NCBI GenBank assembly: GCA_934643865.1 | Contig: CAKUCX010000038.1 | Span: 1 to 32,285, forward strand | Length of the DNA stretch: 32,285 nucleotides | Direction of reading: 5' to 3' | From: an uncultured Kiritimatiellota bacterium | GTDB taxonomy: Bacteria; Verrucomicrobiota; Kiritimatiellia; RFP12; UBA1067 | Shown here: piece after piece, positions 17,315 to 25,076 of the stretch | How positions within the stretch are numbered: position 1 is the stretch's first letter | Layout: each line of letters opens with the position of its first letter | Program-made: the position numbers and the translations under genes | Notes under the pieces: model-generated | What the model was told of the DNA's origin: nothing | Databases searched by the model: none | Seen by the model: only the letters and a program-made list of their open reading frames with translations

Positions 17315-18052
17315 TCAGGCGACGGGTGCCCGGCACGTCCCGTCCCCCGCGAGGAGCGCGCGGGCGCGCCGGAGTTCGCCGGGCGTGGGCGCGCGCGCAT
17401 CCGCAAGCGGGTAAGCGAGCCCGAGCGCCTGCCACTTGGCAACGCCGAGCGCGTGGTAGGGCAGCACCTCCACGCGGCGGACGTTCGGCAGCGTGCGGAT
17501 GAAGGCGCCCGTCCGCCGGAGGTCGTCGTCGCCGTCCGTGAGGCCGGGCACGAGGACGCGGCGGATCCAGACGGGCGTGCCGGCCTCGGCCAGGTAGCGC
17601 GCGCAGTCGAGGACGGGCGCGTTGTCCGCCCCCGTGAGCGCGCGGTGCGCCGCCGCGTCGAAGAGCTTGAGGTCGAGGAGGACGGTGTCGGCGGCGCGCA
17701 GCAGCCGTTCCTGCGCCGCGTCGCCGCGCCGGAAGCAGCCCGCCGCCGTGTCGAGGCACGTCGTCGCGCCCGCCGCGCGCGCCTTCTCGAAGAGCGCCGC
17801 GACTTCGGCGGCCTGCAGCATCGGCTCGCCGCCGGAGGCGGTGAGGCCGCCCGCCGCGCCCCAGTACGCCTTGTAGCGGAGCGCGCGAGCGAGCACCTCG
17901 TCCGCCGTCGCCTCGAACGCCGGCGGCTTCGCCCACGTGTCGGGGTTGTGGCAGTAGCGGCAGCGCAGCGGGCAGCCGCTCAGGAAGACGACGAACCGGA
18001 CCCCCGGCCCGTCGGCCGCGCCAAATGTCTCGTAGGAGTGAATCTTCATCAT
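17315..18052 (-). CDS. pflA: Pyruvate formate-lyase-activating enzyme-like radical SAM protein
   Basis: About 245 residues. The radical-SAM CX3CX2C motif is in GCPLRCRYCHNP (~25-36), directly after the PflA-type start KIHSYETFGAADGPGVRFVVF. SGGEPMLQ (~70) and VLLDLKLFD are also family features. PflA uses S-adenosylmethionine and a 4Fe-4S cluster to install a glycyl radical on pyruvate formate-lyase. No pfl or other glycyl-radical enzyme is in this window, so its client must lie elsewhere. Starts at 18052 and 18049 (adjacent ATGs) are both plausible; the in-frame extension upstream to 18175 would place the promoter and leader hairpin in coding sequence and has no family homology, so I reject it. 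GGGGCGGA upstream is a possible ribosome site. Confidence 0.9.
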   Translation of the reverse strand: MMKIHSYETFGAADGPGVRFVVFLSGCPLRCRYCHNPDTWAKPPAFEATADEVLARALRYKAYWGAAGGLTASGGEPMLQAAEVAALFEKARAAGATTCLDTAAGCFRRGDAAQERLLRAADTVLLDLKLFDAAAHRALTGADNAPVLDCARYLAEAGTPVWIRRVLVPGLTDGDDDLRRTGAFIRTLPNVRRVEVLPYHALGVAKWQALGLAYPLADARAPTPGELRRARALLAGDGTCRAPVA

Positions 18053-18067
18053 CGTGCGCATCCGCCC

Positions 18068-18117
18068 CATCCCCGAAGGGATGAAACTCGCTGTTGCCTT
18101 TCGGGGAGATTTCGAGT
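18068..18117 (-). promoter_or_regulatory. Structured leader of pflA with competing pairings
   Basis: On the minus strand there is a perfect CATCCC-TTCG-GGGATG hairpin (18083-18068, an extra-stable UUCG loop) just before GGGGCGGA. Upstream, ACTCG (18117-18113) can pair with CGAGT (18090-18086). TCCCCGAA (18107-18100) can pair with TTCGGGGA (18077-18070), which would break the UUCG hairpin and cross the first stem as a pseudoknot. It lies between the promoter and the start codon. All pairings are read from the sequence; a regulatory role is inferred, and it matches no riboswitch class that I recognise. Confidence 0.5.
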
Positions 18118-18147
18118 AACCTATTCGGACCCGGAAACGACGAGGAC

Positions 18148-18175
18148 ATTCTACCCCAAGCATGCGCCACGTCAA
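18148..18175 (-). promoter_or_regulatory. Sigma70-type promoter for pflA
   Basis: TTGACG (18175-18170), a 16 bp spacer and TAGAAT (18153-18148) on the minus strand. Transcription should begin near 18141, giving an ~90 nt leader that contains the paired elements at 18117-18068. The -10 is not of the TGG type seen at iorA and gyrB. Confidence 0.7.
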
Positions 18176-18227
18176 GGGGGAAGGCGGAAAACTTTTTCAG
18201 GAAGGGAAGCGGAAACGAGGTGCAACC

Positions 18228-18329
18228 ATGACAGGAGACTCCATTCGCACGGCCGGCCGGAAGGCCGGGAAGCACGTCCCGGCGCGCGCGGCGGCGCGCG
18301 CGGGCGCGAAGTCCAACGCCCAGGCCTAG
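18228..18329 (+). CDS. Possible 33-residue basic small protein
   Basis: ATG at 18228 opens a 33-codon frame ending TAG at 18329. The product is rich in Arg, Lys and Ala (it begins MTGDSIRTAGRKAGKHVPAR and ends GAKSNAQA). GAGG lies about 8 nt upstream. It ends 10 nt before the ATG of the GHMP kinase, so it could be a leader peptide or a small protein of the same operon. I do not recognise a family. High GC makes chance ORFs of this size common, and the segment also contains inverted GGCCGG/CCGGCC-type sequence, so confidence is low. Confidence 0.3.
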   Translation: MTGDSIRTAGRKAGKHVPARAAARAGAKSNAQA

Positions 18330-18339
18330 AGCGCGCGCC

Positions 18340-19335
18340 ATGCTCATCACGACACAGTCCTTTGCCCGCGCCGGCTTCCTCGGCAACCCCTCCGACGGCT
18401 ACTTCGGCAAGACGATCTCGTTCGCCTTCCGGAACTTCTCCGCCGAGATCGTCATGTACGAGACGCCCGAACTCGGCTTCGTCCCCGGCAACGTGGACGA
18501 CGCGACCTTCGCCTCGCCGGACGACCTGCTGCGCGACATCCAGCTCTTCGGCTACTACGGCGGCATCCGCCTCATGAAGGCCGTCGCGAAGCTCTTCTTC
18601 CTCTGGTGCCGCGAACGGGGCATCGCCCTGCCCGCGCGCAACTTCACGGTGCGCTACACCTCGAACATCCCGCGCCTCGTGGGGCTCTCCGGCTCCTCCG
18701 CCATCTGCACGGCCATGCTCAAGGCGCTTCAGCAGTTCTACGGCGTGGCGATTCCGCTCGAAGACGCCCCCACCCTCTGCCTGGAGGCGGAGCGGGACGA
18801 GCTGGGCATCCAGTGCGGCCTCCAGGACCGCGTGATCCAGATGTACGAGGGCTGCGTCTTCATGGACTTCGACAAGGCGCTCGTCGAATCCTCCGGGCAC
18901 GGCCGCTACGAACGCCTCGACCCCGCCCTCCTGCCGCGCCTCTACGTCGCCTACGACCCCCAGCGCGCCGAGGTCTCCGGGACCTACCACAAGAAGCTGC
19001 GCGTCCTCTTCGAGGAGAAGAAGCCCGACATCGTCGCCGCCATGGGCGAATTCGCGGACATCGCCCAGCAGGGGCGCGACGCCCTGCTCGCCGGACGCCC
19101 CGACAAACTCCCCGCCCTCGTCAACGCGAACTTCGACCTCCGCGACCGCATCTTCAACGTCGCCCCCGCCAACCGCCGCATGGTCCTGGCCGCCCGCGCC
19201 GCCGGCGCCGCCGCCAAGTTCGCCGGCTCCGGCGGCGCCATCGTCGGCATCTACGAGGACGACGCCCAGTACGAGCGGCTCGTCCAGGCCCTCGGCGCCA
19301 TCGGCTGCCAGACGATCCGCCCCACCATCGCCTAA
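18340..19335 (+). CDS. Glucuronokinase-like GHMP kinase
   Basis: A 331-residue GHMP-superfamily small-molecule kinase. ARAGFLGNPSDGYFGKTISFAFRNF at the N terminus, PRLVGLSGSSAICTAMLKAL (ATP-binding GLSGSSA loop, ~114), DELGIQCGLQDRVIQMYEGCVFMDF (~165) and AAKFAGSGGAIVGI near the C terminus match the plant glucuronokinase pattern as I remember it. That enzyme phosphorylates D-glucuronate at C1, feeding UDP-glucuronate formation. The protein is close to family length. It is followed 13 nt later by alanine racemase and then by a sugar permease. The GHMP assignment is firm; glucuronate as substrate is inferred from motif resemblance, and other sugar or inositol-type substrates are possible. Confidence 0.85.
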   Translation: MLITTQSFARAGFLGNPSDGYFGKTISFAFRNFSAEIVMYETPELGFVPGNVDDATFASPDDLLRDIQLFGYYGGIRLMKAVAKLFFLWCRERGIALPARNFTVRYTSNIPRLVGLSGSSAICTAMLKALQQFYGVAIPLEDAPTLCLEAERDELGIQCGLQDRVIQMYEGCVFMDFDKALVESSGHGRYERLDPALLPRLYVAYDPQRAEVSGTYHKKLRVLFEEKKPDIVAAMGEFADIAQQGRDALLAGRPDKLPALVNANFDLRDRIFNVAPANRRMVLAARAAGAAAKFAGSGGAIVGIYEDDAQYERLVQALGAIGCQTIRPTIA

Positions 19336-19348
19336 AGGCCGACCGCCC

Positions 19349-20482
19349 ATGTCCCTCAAGCGCCGTGTCTGGGTGGAGGTGGATCTCGACGCCCTCCGCC
19401 GGAACTTCGACAAGATCGCCGAGGCGGTGAGTCCCGCGCGGGTCCTCTGCGTCCTCAAGGCGAACGCCTACGGCCTCGGCGTCGAGCCGTATGCGCGCGC
19501 GCTCGCCCCGACGGCCTGCGCCGGGTTCGGCGTCGCCGAGCCCTTCGAGGCCCTGCAGCTCGTCGCGCTCCAGCGCGCGGCCGCCGCGCCCAAGCCCGTC
19601 CAGATCCTCTCCTCGGTCCTCCCCGACGAGATCGAGCCGATGGTCGCGGCAGGCGTCACGCTGCCGGTTGTGGACCTCCCCACGGCGCAGCGCATCAGCG
19701 CCGCCGCCGGGAAGCTGAAGACGACGGCGAAGGTCCACTTCAAGCTCGACACGGGCATGGGCCGCCTCGGCATCCTCGCCGCCGACGCCCCGCGCGTCAT
19801 CCGCGCGGCGACGCGCCTCCCCCACCTCGACTGCGAAGGCGTCTTCTCGCACTGCCCGATGGCCTACGACCCGTCGTCGCCCTTCACCGAGGAGCAGATC
19901 GACCTCTTCGAGGCGATCCTCGCGGACGTGGCGAAGAGCGGCATCACCTTCCGCGTCGCCCACATTGCCGCGTCGGACGCGATCAACAACTTCCCGCGTG
20001 CCGCCAGGCCGCCCTTCACGCAGGTGCGCACGGGCATCAACCTCCACGGCTCCTTCGACCCGAACGGCACGCGCGCGCTGCAGGTCGAGTCCGTGCTGAC
20101 GCTCAAGACGCGCGTCGCGCAGGTGCGCGACCTCCCGCCCGGGACGACGCTCGGCTACGGGCGCACGTGGTGCCTGAACCGGACGACGCGCGTCGCGACG
20201 ATCTCCGCCGGCTACGCGGACGGCCTGCCGCTCGCCCTCACGAACCGAGGCCACGTCCTCATCCAGGGCGTGCCCTGCCCCGTCATCGGGCGCATCTCGA
20301 TGGACTACACGACGGTCGACGCCTCCCGCGTCCCCTCCGTCCTCCCCGGCGACGAGGTCGTCTGCCTCGGCCGCTCCGGCGCCCACCAGATCACGCCCGA
20401 CGACTGGGGCGCCCTCAAGGGGACGCACGCCTACGAGATCATCTGCTCGCTCGGCAACCGCGTCGAGAGGGTGTACCGCTGA
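19349..20482 (+). CDS. alr: Alanine racemase
   Basis: A 377-residue PLP-dependent alanine racemase that makes D-alanine for peptidoglycan. VEVDLDALRRNF opens the protein and VLCVLKANAYGLG (~30-42) contains the PLP Lys. HFKLDTGMGRLGI, THVRTGINLHG-type QVRTGINLHGSF, LGYGRTW (catalytic Tyr region) and TISAGYADGLPLAL plus IGRISMDYTTVD (C-terminal beta domain) follow. Length is usual for the family. The start has AAAGG upstream and the gene is 13 nt after the GHMP kinase. The TGA stop shares one base with the next ATG (TGATG), so the permease is translationally coupled to a cell-wall gene, which is an odd pairing. Confidence 0.95.
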   Translation: MSLKRRVWVEVDLDALRRNFDKIAEAVSPARVLCVLKANAYGLGVEPYARALAPTACAGFGVAEPFEALQLVALQRAAAAPKPVQILSSVLPDEIEPMVAAGVTLPVVDLPTAQRISAAAGKLKTTAKVHFKLDTGMGRLGILAADAPRVIRAATRLPHLDCEGVFSHCPMAYDPSSPFTEEQIDLFEAILADVAKSGITFRVAHIAASDAINNFPRAARPPFTQVRTGINLHGSFDPNGTRALQVESVLTLKTRVAQVRDLPPGTTLGYGRTWCLNRTTRVATISAGYADGLPLALTNRGHVLIQGVPCPVIGRISMDYTTVDASRVPSVLPGDEVVCLGRSGAHQITPDDWGALKGTHAYEIICSLGNRVERVYR

Positions 20483-21957
20483 TGGGCGTCCTCCTCGCAA
20501 GCGAGCGGCGGACGGCGAAGGGGCGGCTCTTCCTCGCGCTCGTCTACGGGCTTCTCGCGCTCGGGGGCCTGACGATGGCCTACCCCTTCGCCGTCATGCT
20601 CTCCGCGAGCCTGTCGGGCCCCTACGACTACCACCGCCACGCGCCCGTCCTGCGCGCCCTCTGGGACCGGGACGACCGCTTCATGCGTTCGCTCGCCACC
20701 TACTTCCCGCGCTTCCCGCGCGAGGTCTACCCCGACGCGCCCGAAGCCTGGGGCAGCTGGCTCTCCGTCGCGCGCGACCGCGCCGGCGTCGCGGCCTTCG
20801 CGCGGCGCCACCTCGACCCCGCCCGCACGAACGCGGCCGTCTACCTCGACTGGAAGGCGAAGGCCGCGCGCTTCCGCGAGACGGCGCTCGCCTGGGACCT
20901 CGACCTGACGACGTGTACCTACGATCCGCGCGACGTCGCGCCCTTCGTCGCCTCGCAGACGACGCTCGGCGAGATCAACCGCACCTGGCCCGTCCGCTAC
21001 CGCAGCCTCTTCGACGTCTCCTTCACGGCGGAGTCGAAGATCCCCCTCGGGCATGCCTCCTGGAAGCCGCCCAGGGGCGACCCCAAGTACGCGATGTGGC
21101 TCGCGTTCAAGGACGCCTACCGCAGGCGGATGCGCACGGACGGCGACTACGTCTCGCGGACGCTCCCCTTCCTTCCGCGCGGCGACGGCCCGGAAGACCG
21201 GCGGCTTCGCGACCAGACGACCGCAGACCTGCGCTGCGCCCTCGCCGTCCAGTTCCTCGAACACGGGCGGCGCGACTTCCTCCGCAGCTGCTGCGCGAAC
21301 TACCGCCTCGTCGGCCAGTACCTCTTCCAGCGCGGGCGCGCCTTCTTCAACACGGTCCTCCTCGTCCTCCTCTCCGTCCTCGCCCACCTCACCGTCAACC
21401 CGCTCGCCGCCTACGCGCTCTCGCGCTTCCGCCTGCGCGGCACGGAGAAGATCCTCCTCTTCCTCCTCGCGACGATGGCCTTCCCCGCCGCCGTCACGGC
21501 GATCCCCGGCTTCCTGCTCGTGCGCGACCTCGGGCTCCTCAACACGCTCGCCGCGCTCGTCCTCCCCACGGTCGCGAGCGGCATGGGCATCTTCATCCTC
21601 AAGGGCTTCTTCGACGCGCTCCCGCGCGAACTCTACGAGGCCGCCGCCATCGACGGCGCCTCCGAATGGACCGTCTTCCGCACGATCACCCTCCCCATGA
21701 CGACGCCCATCCTCGCGGTCAACGCGCTCAACAGCTTCGTCGCCGCCTACAATTCATGGGAATGGGCCTTCCTCGTCTGCCAGGAGGAGTCCAACTGGAC
21801 GCTCGCCGTGTGGATGTACCAGATGAGCCAGCAGATGGGCGGCCAGCCCTGGTGCGTCATGGCGGGCTTCGTCCTCGTCTCGATTCCCACCGCCCTCGTC
21901 TTCCTCGCCTGCCAGAAGGTCATCCTGCGCGGCATCGTCCTGCCGAGCATGAAATGA
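20482..21957 (+). CDS. ABC sugar transporter permease (MalG-type) with large insertion
   Basis: A 491-residue inner-membrane permease. TM1 (~16-44) is followed by about 240 residues that are hydrophilic and rich in Arg, Asp and Trp. The remaining transmembrane helices start at ~287 (FFNTVLLVLLSVLAHLTVNPLAAYALSRF). The EAA loop is ELYEAAAIDGASEWTVFRTITLPM (~380-403), the ATPase contact site. MalG-type permeases are usually ~280-300 residues, so the insert between TM1 and TM2 is unusual and should lie outside the cytoplasm. No ATPase, second permease or binding protein is nearby. The ATG at 20482 overlaps the alr stop. The gene ends 38 bp inside the convergent dus gene. The cargo is unknown; neighbours hint at a sugar acid. 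Confidence 0.85.
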   Translation: MGVLLASERRTAKGRLFLALVYGLLALGGLTMAYPFAVMLSASLSGPYDYHRHAPVLRALWDRDDRFMRSLATYFPRFPREVYPDAPEAWGSWLSVARDRAGVAAFARRHLDPARTNAAVYLDWKAKAARFRETALAWDLDLTTCTYDPRDVAPFVASQTTLGEINRTWPVRYRSLFDVSFTAESKIPLGHASWKPPRGDPKYAMWLAFKDAYRRRMRTDGDYVSRTLPFLPRGDGPEDRRLRDQTTADLRCALAVQFLEHGRRDFLRSCCANYRLVGQYLFQRGRAFFNTVLLVLLSVLAHLTVNPLAAYALSRFRLRGTEKILLFLLATMAFPAAVTAIPGFLLVRDLGLLNTLAALVLPTVASGMGIFILKGFFDALPRELYEAAAIDGASEWTVFRTITLPMTTPILAVNALNSFVAAYNSWEWAFLVCQEESNWTLAVWMYQMSQQMGGQPWCVMAGFVLVSIPTALVFLACQKVILRGIVLPSMK

Positions 21958-22861
21958 GGCGGCCGCCGCGCGGCGGCGCCGGGCAGGCGCAGACGTCCCG
22001 CAGCTCCTCCACCGTGCGGCAGATCTTGACGAGGGGCCAGAGGCGGCGCCAGCGCGGAATCTCCGTCCAATACGAAATCAGTTCCTTCATGCGCCCAAGG
22101 ACCGGATGGTCGCCGCACAGCTCCGCGCACGAGAGATCGATGTACCGCCCCAGCAGGCCGTCCACGTCCTCCCGCGCGCCGAGCGAACGGATGAACGACC
22201 GCCCGACCATCACGCGGGGCGCGGGCGGCACGTCGCCCGCCGCCCAGTCCCCATTGTACATGACGGGGTTCGTCGAGGCGGCGGCGACGGACGCGAAGGC
22301 CGCCAGATCGCAGACGCCCGTGTACATCTGGTGCGCGGTGCGGGCGTGGACGGTGAGGACGGCGAGCGGATAGCGGTTGATGCGCGGCATGAGCGCGAGG
22401 AGTTCATCCGTCCGTTCCAGGCCGAGGCGCGTCTTGAGCGAGAACCGGCCCGGTCCCATCTCGTCGCACCCCGCCGCAAGCAGACGCTCCAGCACGTCGG
22501 GCGCGCGGAAGAGGCCCGAGCCGCGTCCGCGCCGGCGGATCATCGGGAACGGACACCCCGCGTTCAGGTCCGCCCGGTCGAAGCCCCGCGCCTTCAACCC
22601 CTTCAGCAGATCCCGCAGCGCGCCCGCGTCCTTCGTGATGACCTGCGGGATGAGCGGGAAGCCGGCAGGAGGAGGAAACGGGGCGAGGTCGGCGAGCATC
22701 CGGTCGTGGACGCGCAGACCGGGGTTCGCGGGGATGAACGGCGCGAAGGCGCCCGCGAAACCCGCTTCGCGGATCGGTTCGGCGAACGCCGTGCGGAAGG
22801 CGCGGATCGTCACGCCGCGCAGGGGCGCAAGCCAGAGTTCCGGCTTCGGGCCCGCCGTCAC
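21920..22861 (-). CDS. dus: tRNA-dihydrouridine synthase family protein
   Basis: About 313 residues. LWLAPLRGVTIRAFR opens the FMN barrel. ADLNAGCPFPMIRRRGRGSGLF (~105-125) has the catalytic Cys and the glycine loop. FSLKTRLGL, LAVLTVHARTAHQMYTG and NPVMYNGDW are the following family motifs. The enzyme reduces uridine to dihydrouridine in the D-loop of tRNA using NADPH and FMN. The start is taken as GTG at 22861, which overlaps the recD2 stop as GTGA; no ATG lies at the right place. The C terminus runs 38 bp past the stop of the convergent permease gene. It is the last gene of the seven-gene minus-strand run. DusA/B/C-type subclass is not assigned. Confidence 0.88.
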   Translation of the reverse strand: MTAGPKPELWLAPLRGVTIRAFRTAFAEPIREAGFAGAFAPFIPANPGLRVHDRMLADLAPFPPPAGFPLIPQVITKDAGALRDLLKGLKARGFDRADLNAGCPFPMIRRRGRGSGLFRAPDVLERLLAAGCDEMGPGRFSLKTRLGLERTDELLALMPRINRYPLAVLTVHARTAHQMYTGVCDLAAFASVAAASTNPVMYNGDWAAGDVPPAPRVMVGRSFIRSLGAREDVDGLLGRYIDLSCAELCGDHPVLGRMKELISYWTEIPRWRRLWPLVKICRTVEELRDVCACPAPPRGGRLISCSAGRCRAG

Positions 22862-25068
22862 GGCGCCGCCGCCCCCCCGGCGTCGCCCCGCATGCGTTCG
22901 GCGAGGGAGGTACGGCGCGCGCGCACGACGTTCGTCTCGATGGCCTGCTTCACGGCCCAGGGGGAACCGATGACGAGGACGAGCTTCTTGCCGCGCGTGA
23001 TCGCCGTGTAGAGGAGGTTGCGCTGCAGCATCATGTAGTGCTGGCGGTGGAGGAGGACGATGACGGCCGGGTACTCGCTGCCCTGCGCCTTGTGGATCGT
23101 CGTCGCGTAGGCGAGCGTGAGTTCGTCGAGGTCGGCCGCGCGGTACTCGACGGGGCGGCCGTCGAAGAGGACGACGAGCGTGCGCTCCGCCGGCTCGACG
23201 GACTGGACAAACCCCACGTCGCCGTTGTAGACGTCCTTGTCGTAGTTGTTCCTGAGCTGCATCACGCGGTCCCCCGCGCGGAACTCCATCCCGCCGCGCA
23301 CCACACCCGGTCCCGTACCGTTCAGACGCTTCTGGATGGCGGCGTTGAGGTTTTCCGCGCCGAGGAGGTTCCGCCGCATCGGCGTGAGCACCTGCACGTC
23401 CTGCAGAGGCTCCAGATGGAAGTGGCGGGGAATGCGCGTGACCATGAAATCCAGCACGAGGTCCAGCGCCTTCGCCGGATCGTCCTGGGCGACGAAGTAG
23501 AAGTCGCTCGCGCCCGCGCGCGTCTCGAAGGGCTCGCCCGCGTTGACGTGGTGGGCGTTCCGGACGATGAGGCCCGAGCTGTCCTGGCGGAAGATCTCGG
23601 TCAGCTGCGAGGTGGGGATCGTCTGCGAGGCGATAAGGTCGCGCAGGACGTTGCCGGGGCCGACGGAAGGCAGCTGGTCCGTATCGCCCACGAGGATGAG
23701 CGTCGCCCGGCGCGGCAGGGCGACGACGAGGTCGGCCATGAGGCGGATGTCCACCATCGACATCTCGTCGAAGATGAAGACATCCCCCGCGAGCGGCCTC
23801 TCCTCGTTGTAGGTGAATGCGTTCGTCTGCGGATTGTACTTGAGGAGGCGGTGCAGGGTCTGCGCGGGCGCGCCCGTCGACTCCGCCATGCGCTTCGCGG
23901 CGCGGCCCGTCGGCGCGCCGAGCTGCACGGTGATTTTGTGGACGCCCGTGCGCGCCTGGAAGATCTCGACGAGCGCGCGGATGATCGTCGTCTTGCCCAC
24001 GCCGGGGCCGCCCGTCACGATGGAGACCTTCGAGCCCACCGACGCGCGCACGGCGCGCAGCTGCGCGGGCGCGAGCGTGAAGCCCGTCTTCCTCTCCCAC
24101 CACGCGACCGCCCGGTCGGGGTCGATGGGGGCGAAGGCGGGCGGTGACGCGAGCAGGTCCTTCAGCTTCGCGGCGACGCGCCGCTCGGCGACCCAGAGGT
24201 CGCGCAGGTAGAGGCGGTCGCCCTCCTTGACGACGCGCCCCGCGTCGAGCTCGTGCTTCAGCGCCTCGGCGAGCGTCTCGACGGAGATGCCGACGAGCTC
24301 CTGCGCGTGAAGGAGCAGATCCGGCTCGGACGTCCAGCAGTGCCCCGCCTCGTCCGCCTCCGTCCGCAGCGTGAAGACGATGGCCGCGCGCGCGCGCAGG
24401 GGCGAATCCTTCGGGAGGCCGACGGCGAGCGCAATGCGGTCCGCCGTCGCGAAGCCGATGCCCCAGATGTCGCGGCAGAGGCGGTAGGGGTCGCGCTTGA
24501 TGATCGCGACGGAATCGGGTCCGTAGGTGCGGTAGATCTTCGCGGCCTTCCCGGCGGAGATGCCGTACGTCTGCGTGAAGATCATCACCTCGCGCGTACA
24601 CTTGCCCTCGCGCCAGCCCCGCACGATGGAGGCAATCTTCTTCGGGCCCACCTTGGGGATCTCGCGCAGGCGCCCCGAGTGGTGGTCGAGGACGTCGATC
24701 GTCTCCGCGCCGAAGCGGTCGACGATGCGGTTGGCGAGGACGGGGCCGATGCCGCGGATGAGCCCGCTCGCGAGGTAGCGGCGCACGCCCTCGACGGACT
24801 TCGGCGGGATGCACTCGACGGTCTTCGCCTTGAACTGGCGCCCGCGCACGGGGTCGTCGACCCACGCCCCCGTCGCGTGCAGCTCCTCACCCTCCCAGGC
24901 GGCCGCGCACGTGCCGAGGACGGTGATCTCGCGCGCGGCGAGGCGGAACGCCCCGTCCGTCTCGGCGGGGGTGACGTGGAGGATGGTGAAGCCCGTCTCG
25001 TCGTTCCGGAACACGACGGACTTGACGGTGCCGTCGACCGTCTCCACCCTCTCCGCGCCGTCCGCCAC
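22858..25068 (-). CDS. recD2: RecD2-type DNA helicase (ATP-dependent)
   Basis: About 736 residues, the usual RecD2 length. The N-terminal OB-like and helix-hairpin-helix region includes ASGLIRGIGPVLANRIVDRFG (~95-115) and REIPKVGPKKI. The helicase core has VTGGPGVGKTTI (Walker A, ~352), FIFDEMSMVD (Walker B, ~431), GDTDQLPSVGPGNVL, and the SH3-containing 2B region with FRAGDRVMQLRNNYDKDVYNGD; YATTIHKAQGSEYPAVI and LLYTAITRGKKLV close it. It unwinds DNA 5'-3' in repair, working without RecBC in most carriers. No ATG opens it; the GTG at 25068 gives MADGAERVETVDG and overlaps the ppi stop region by one short spacing, with no clear Shine-Dalgarno. An alternative GTG lies at 25047. Confidence 0.92.
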   Translation of the reverse strand: MADGAERVETVDGTVKSVVFRNDETGFTILHVTPAETDGAFRLAAREITVLGTCAAAWEGEELHATGAWVDDPVRGRQFKAKTVECIPPKSVEGVRRYLASGLIRGIGPVLANRIVDRFGAETIDVLDHHSGRLREIPKVGPKKIASIVRGWREGKCTREVMIFTQTYGISAGKAAKIYRTYGPDSVAIIKRDPYRLCRDIWGIGFATADRIALAVGLPKDSPLRARAAIVFTLRTEADEAGHCWTSEPDLLLHAQELVGISVETLAEALKHELDAGRVVKEGDRLYLRDLWVAERRVAAKLKDLLASPPAFAPIDPDRAVAWWERKTGFTLAPAQLRAVRASVGSKVSIVTGGPGVGKTTIIRALVEIFQARTGVHKITVQLGAPTGRAAKRMAESTGAPAQTLHRLLKYNPQTNAFTYNEERPLAGDVFIFDEMSMVDIRLMADLVVALPRRATLILVGDTDQLPSVGPGNVLRDLIASQTIPTSQLTEIFRQDSSGLIVRNAHHVNAGEPFETRAGASDFYFVAQDDPAKALDLVLDFMVTRIPRHFHLEPLQDVQVLTPMRRNLLGAENLNAAIQKRLNGTGPGVVRGGMEFRAGDRVMQLRNNYDKDVYNGDVGFVQSVEPAERTLVVLFDGRPVEYRAADLDELTLAYATTIHKAQGSEYPAVIVLLHRQHYMMLQRNLLYTAITRGKKLVLVIGSPWAVKQAIETNVVRARRTSLAERMRGDAGGAAAP

Positions 25069-25076
25069 GGACGCGC

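Noticed and set aside
18070..18090. Lone CRISPR-like repeat end (GGGATGAAAC on the plus strand)
   Set aside because: Only one copy exists and it is better explained by the hairpin in the pflA leader.
18049..18141. Known riboswitch (fluoride, ZTP/pfl, preQ1 or SAM type)
   Set aside because: I do not see the conserved cores of these classes; only the pairing pattern is notable.
17315..18175. Longer PflA starting at 18175
   Set aside because: The extra ~42 residues cover the -35/-10 and the leader hairpins and do not resemble PflA.
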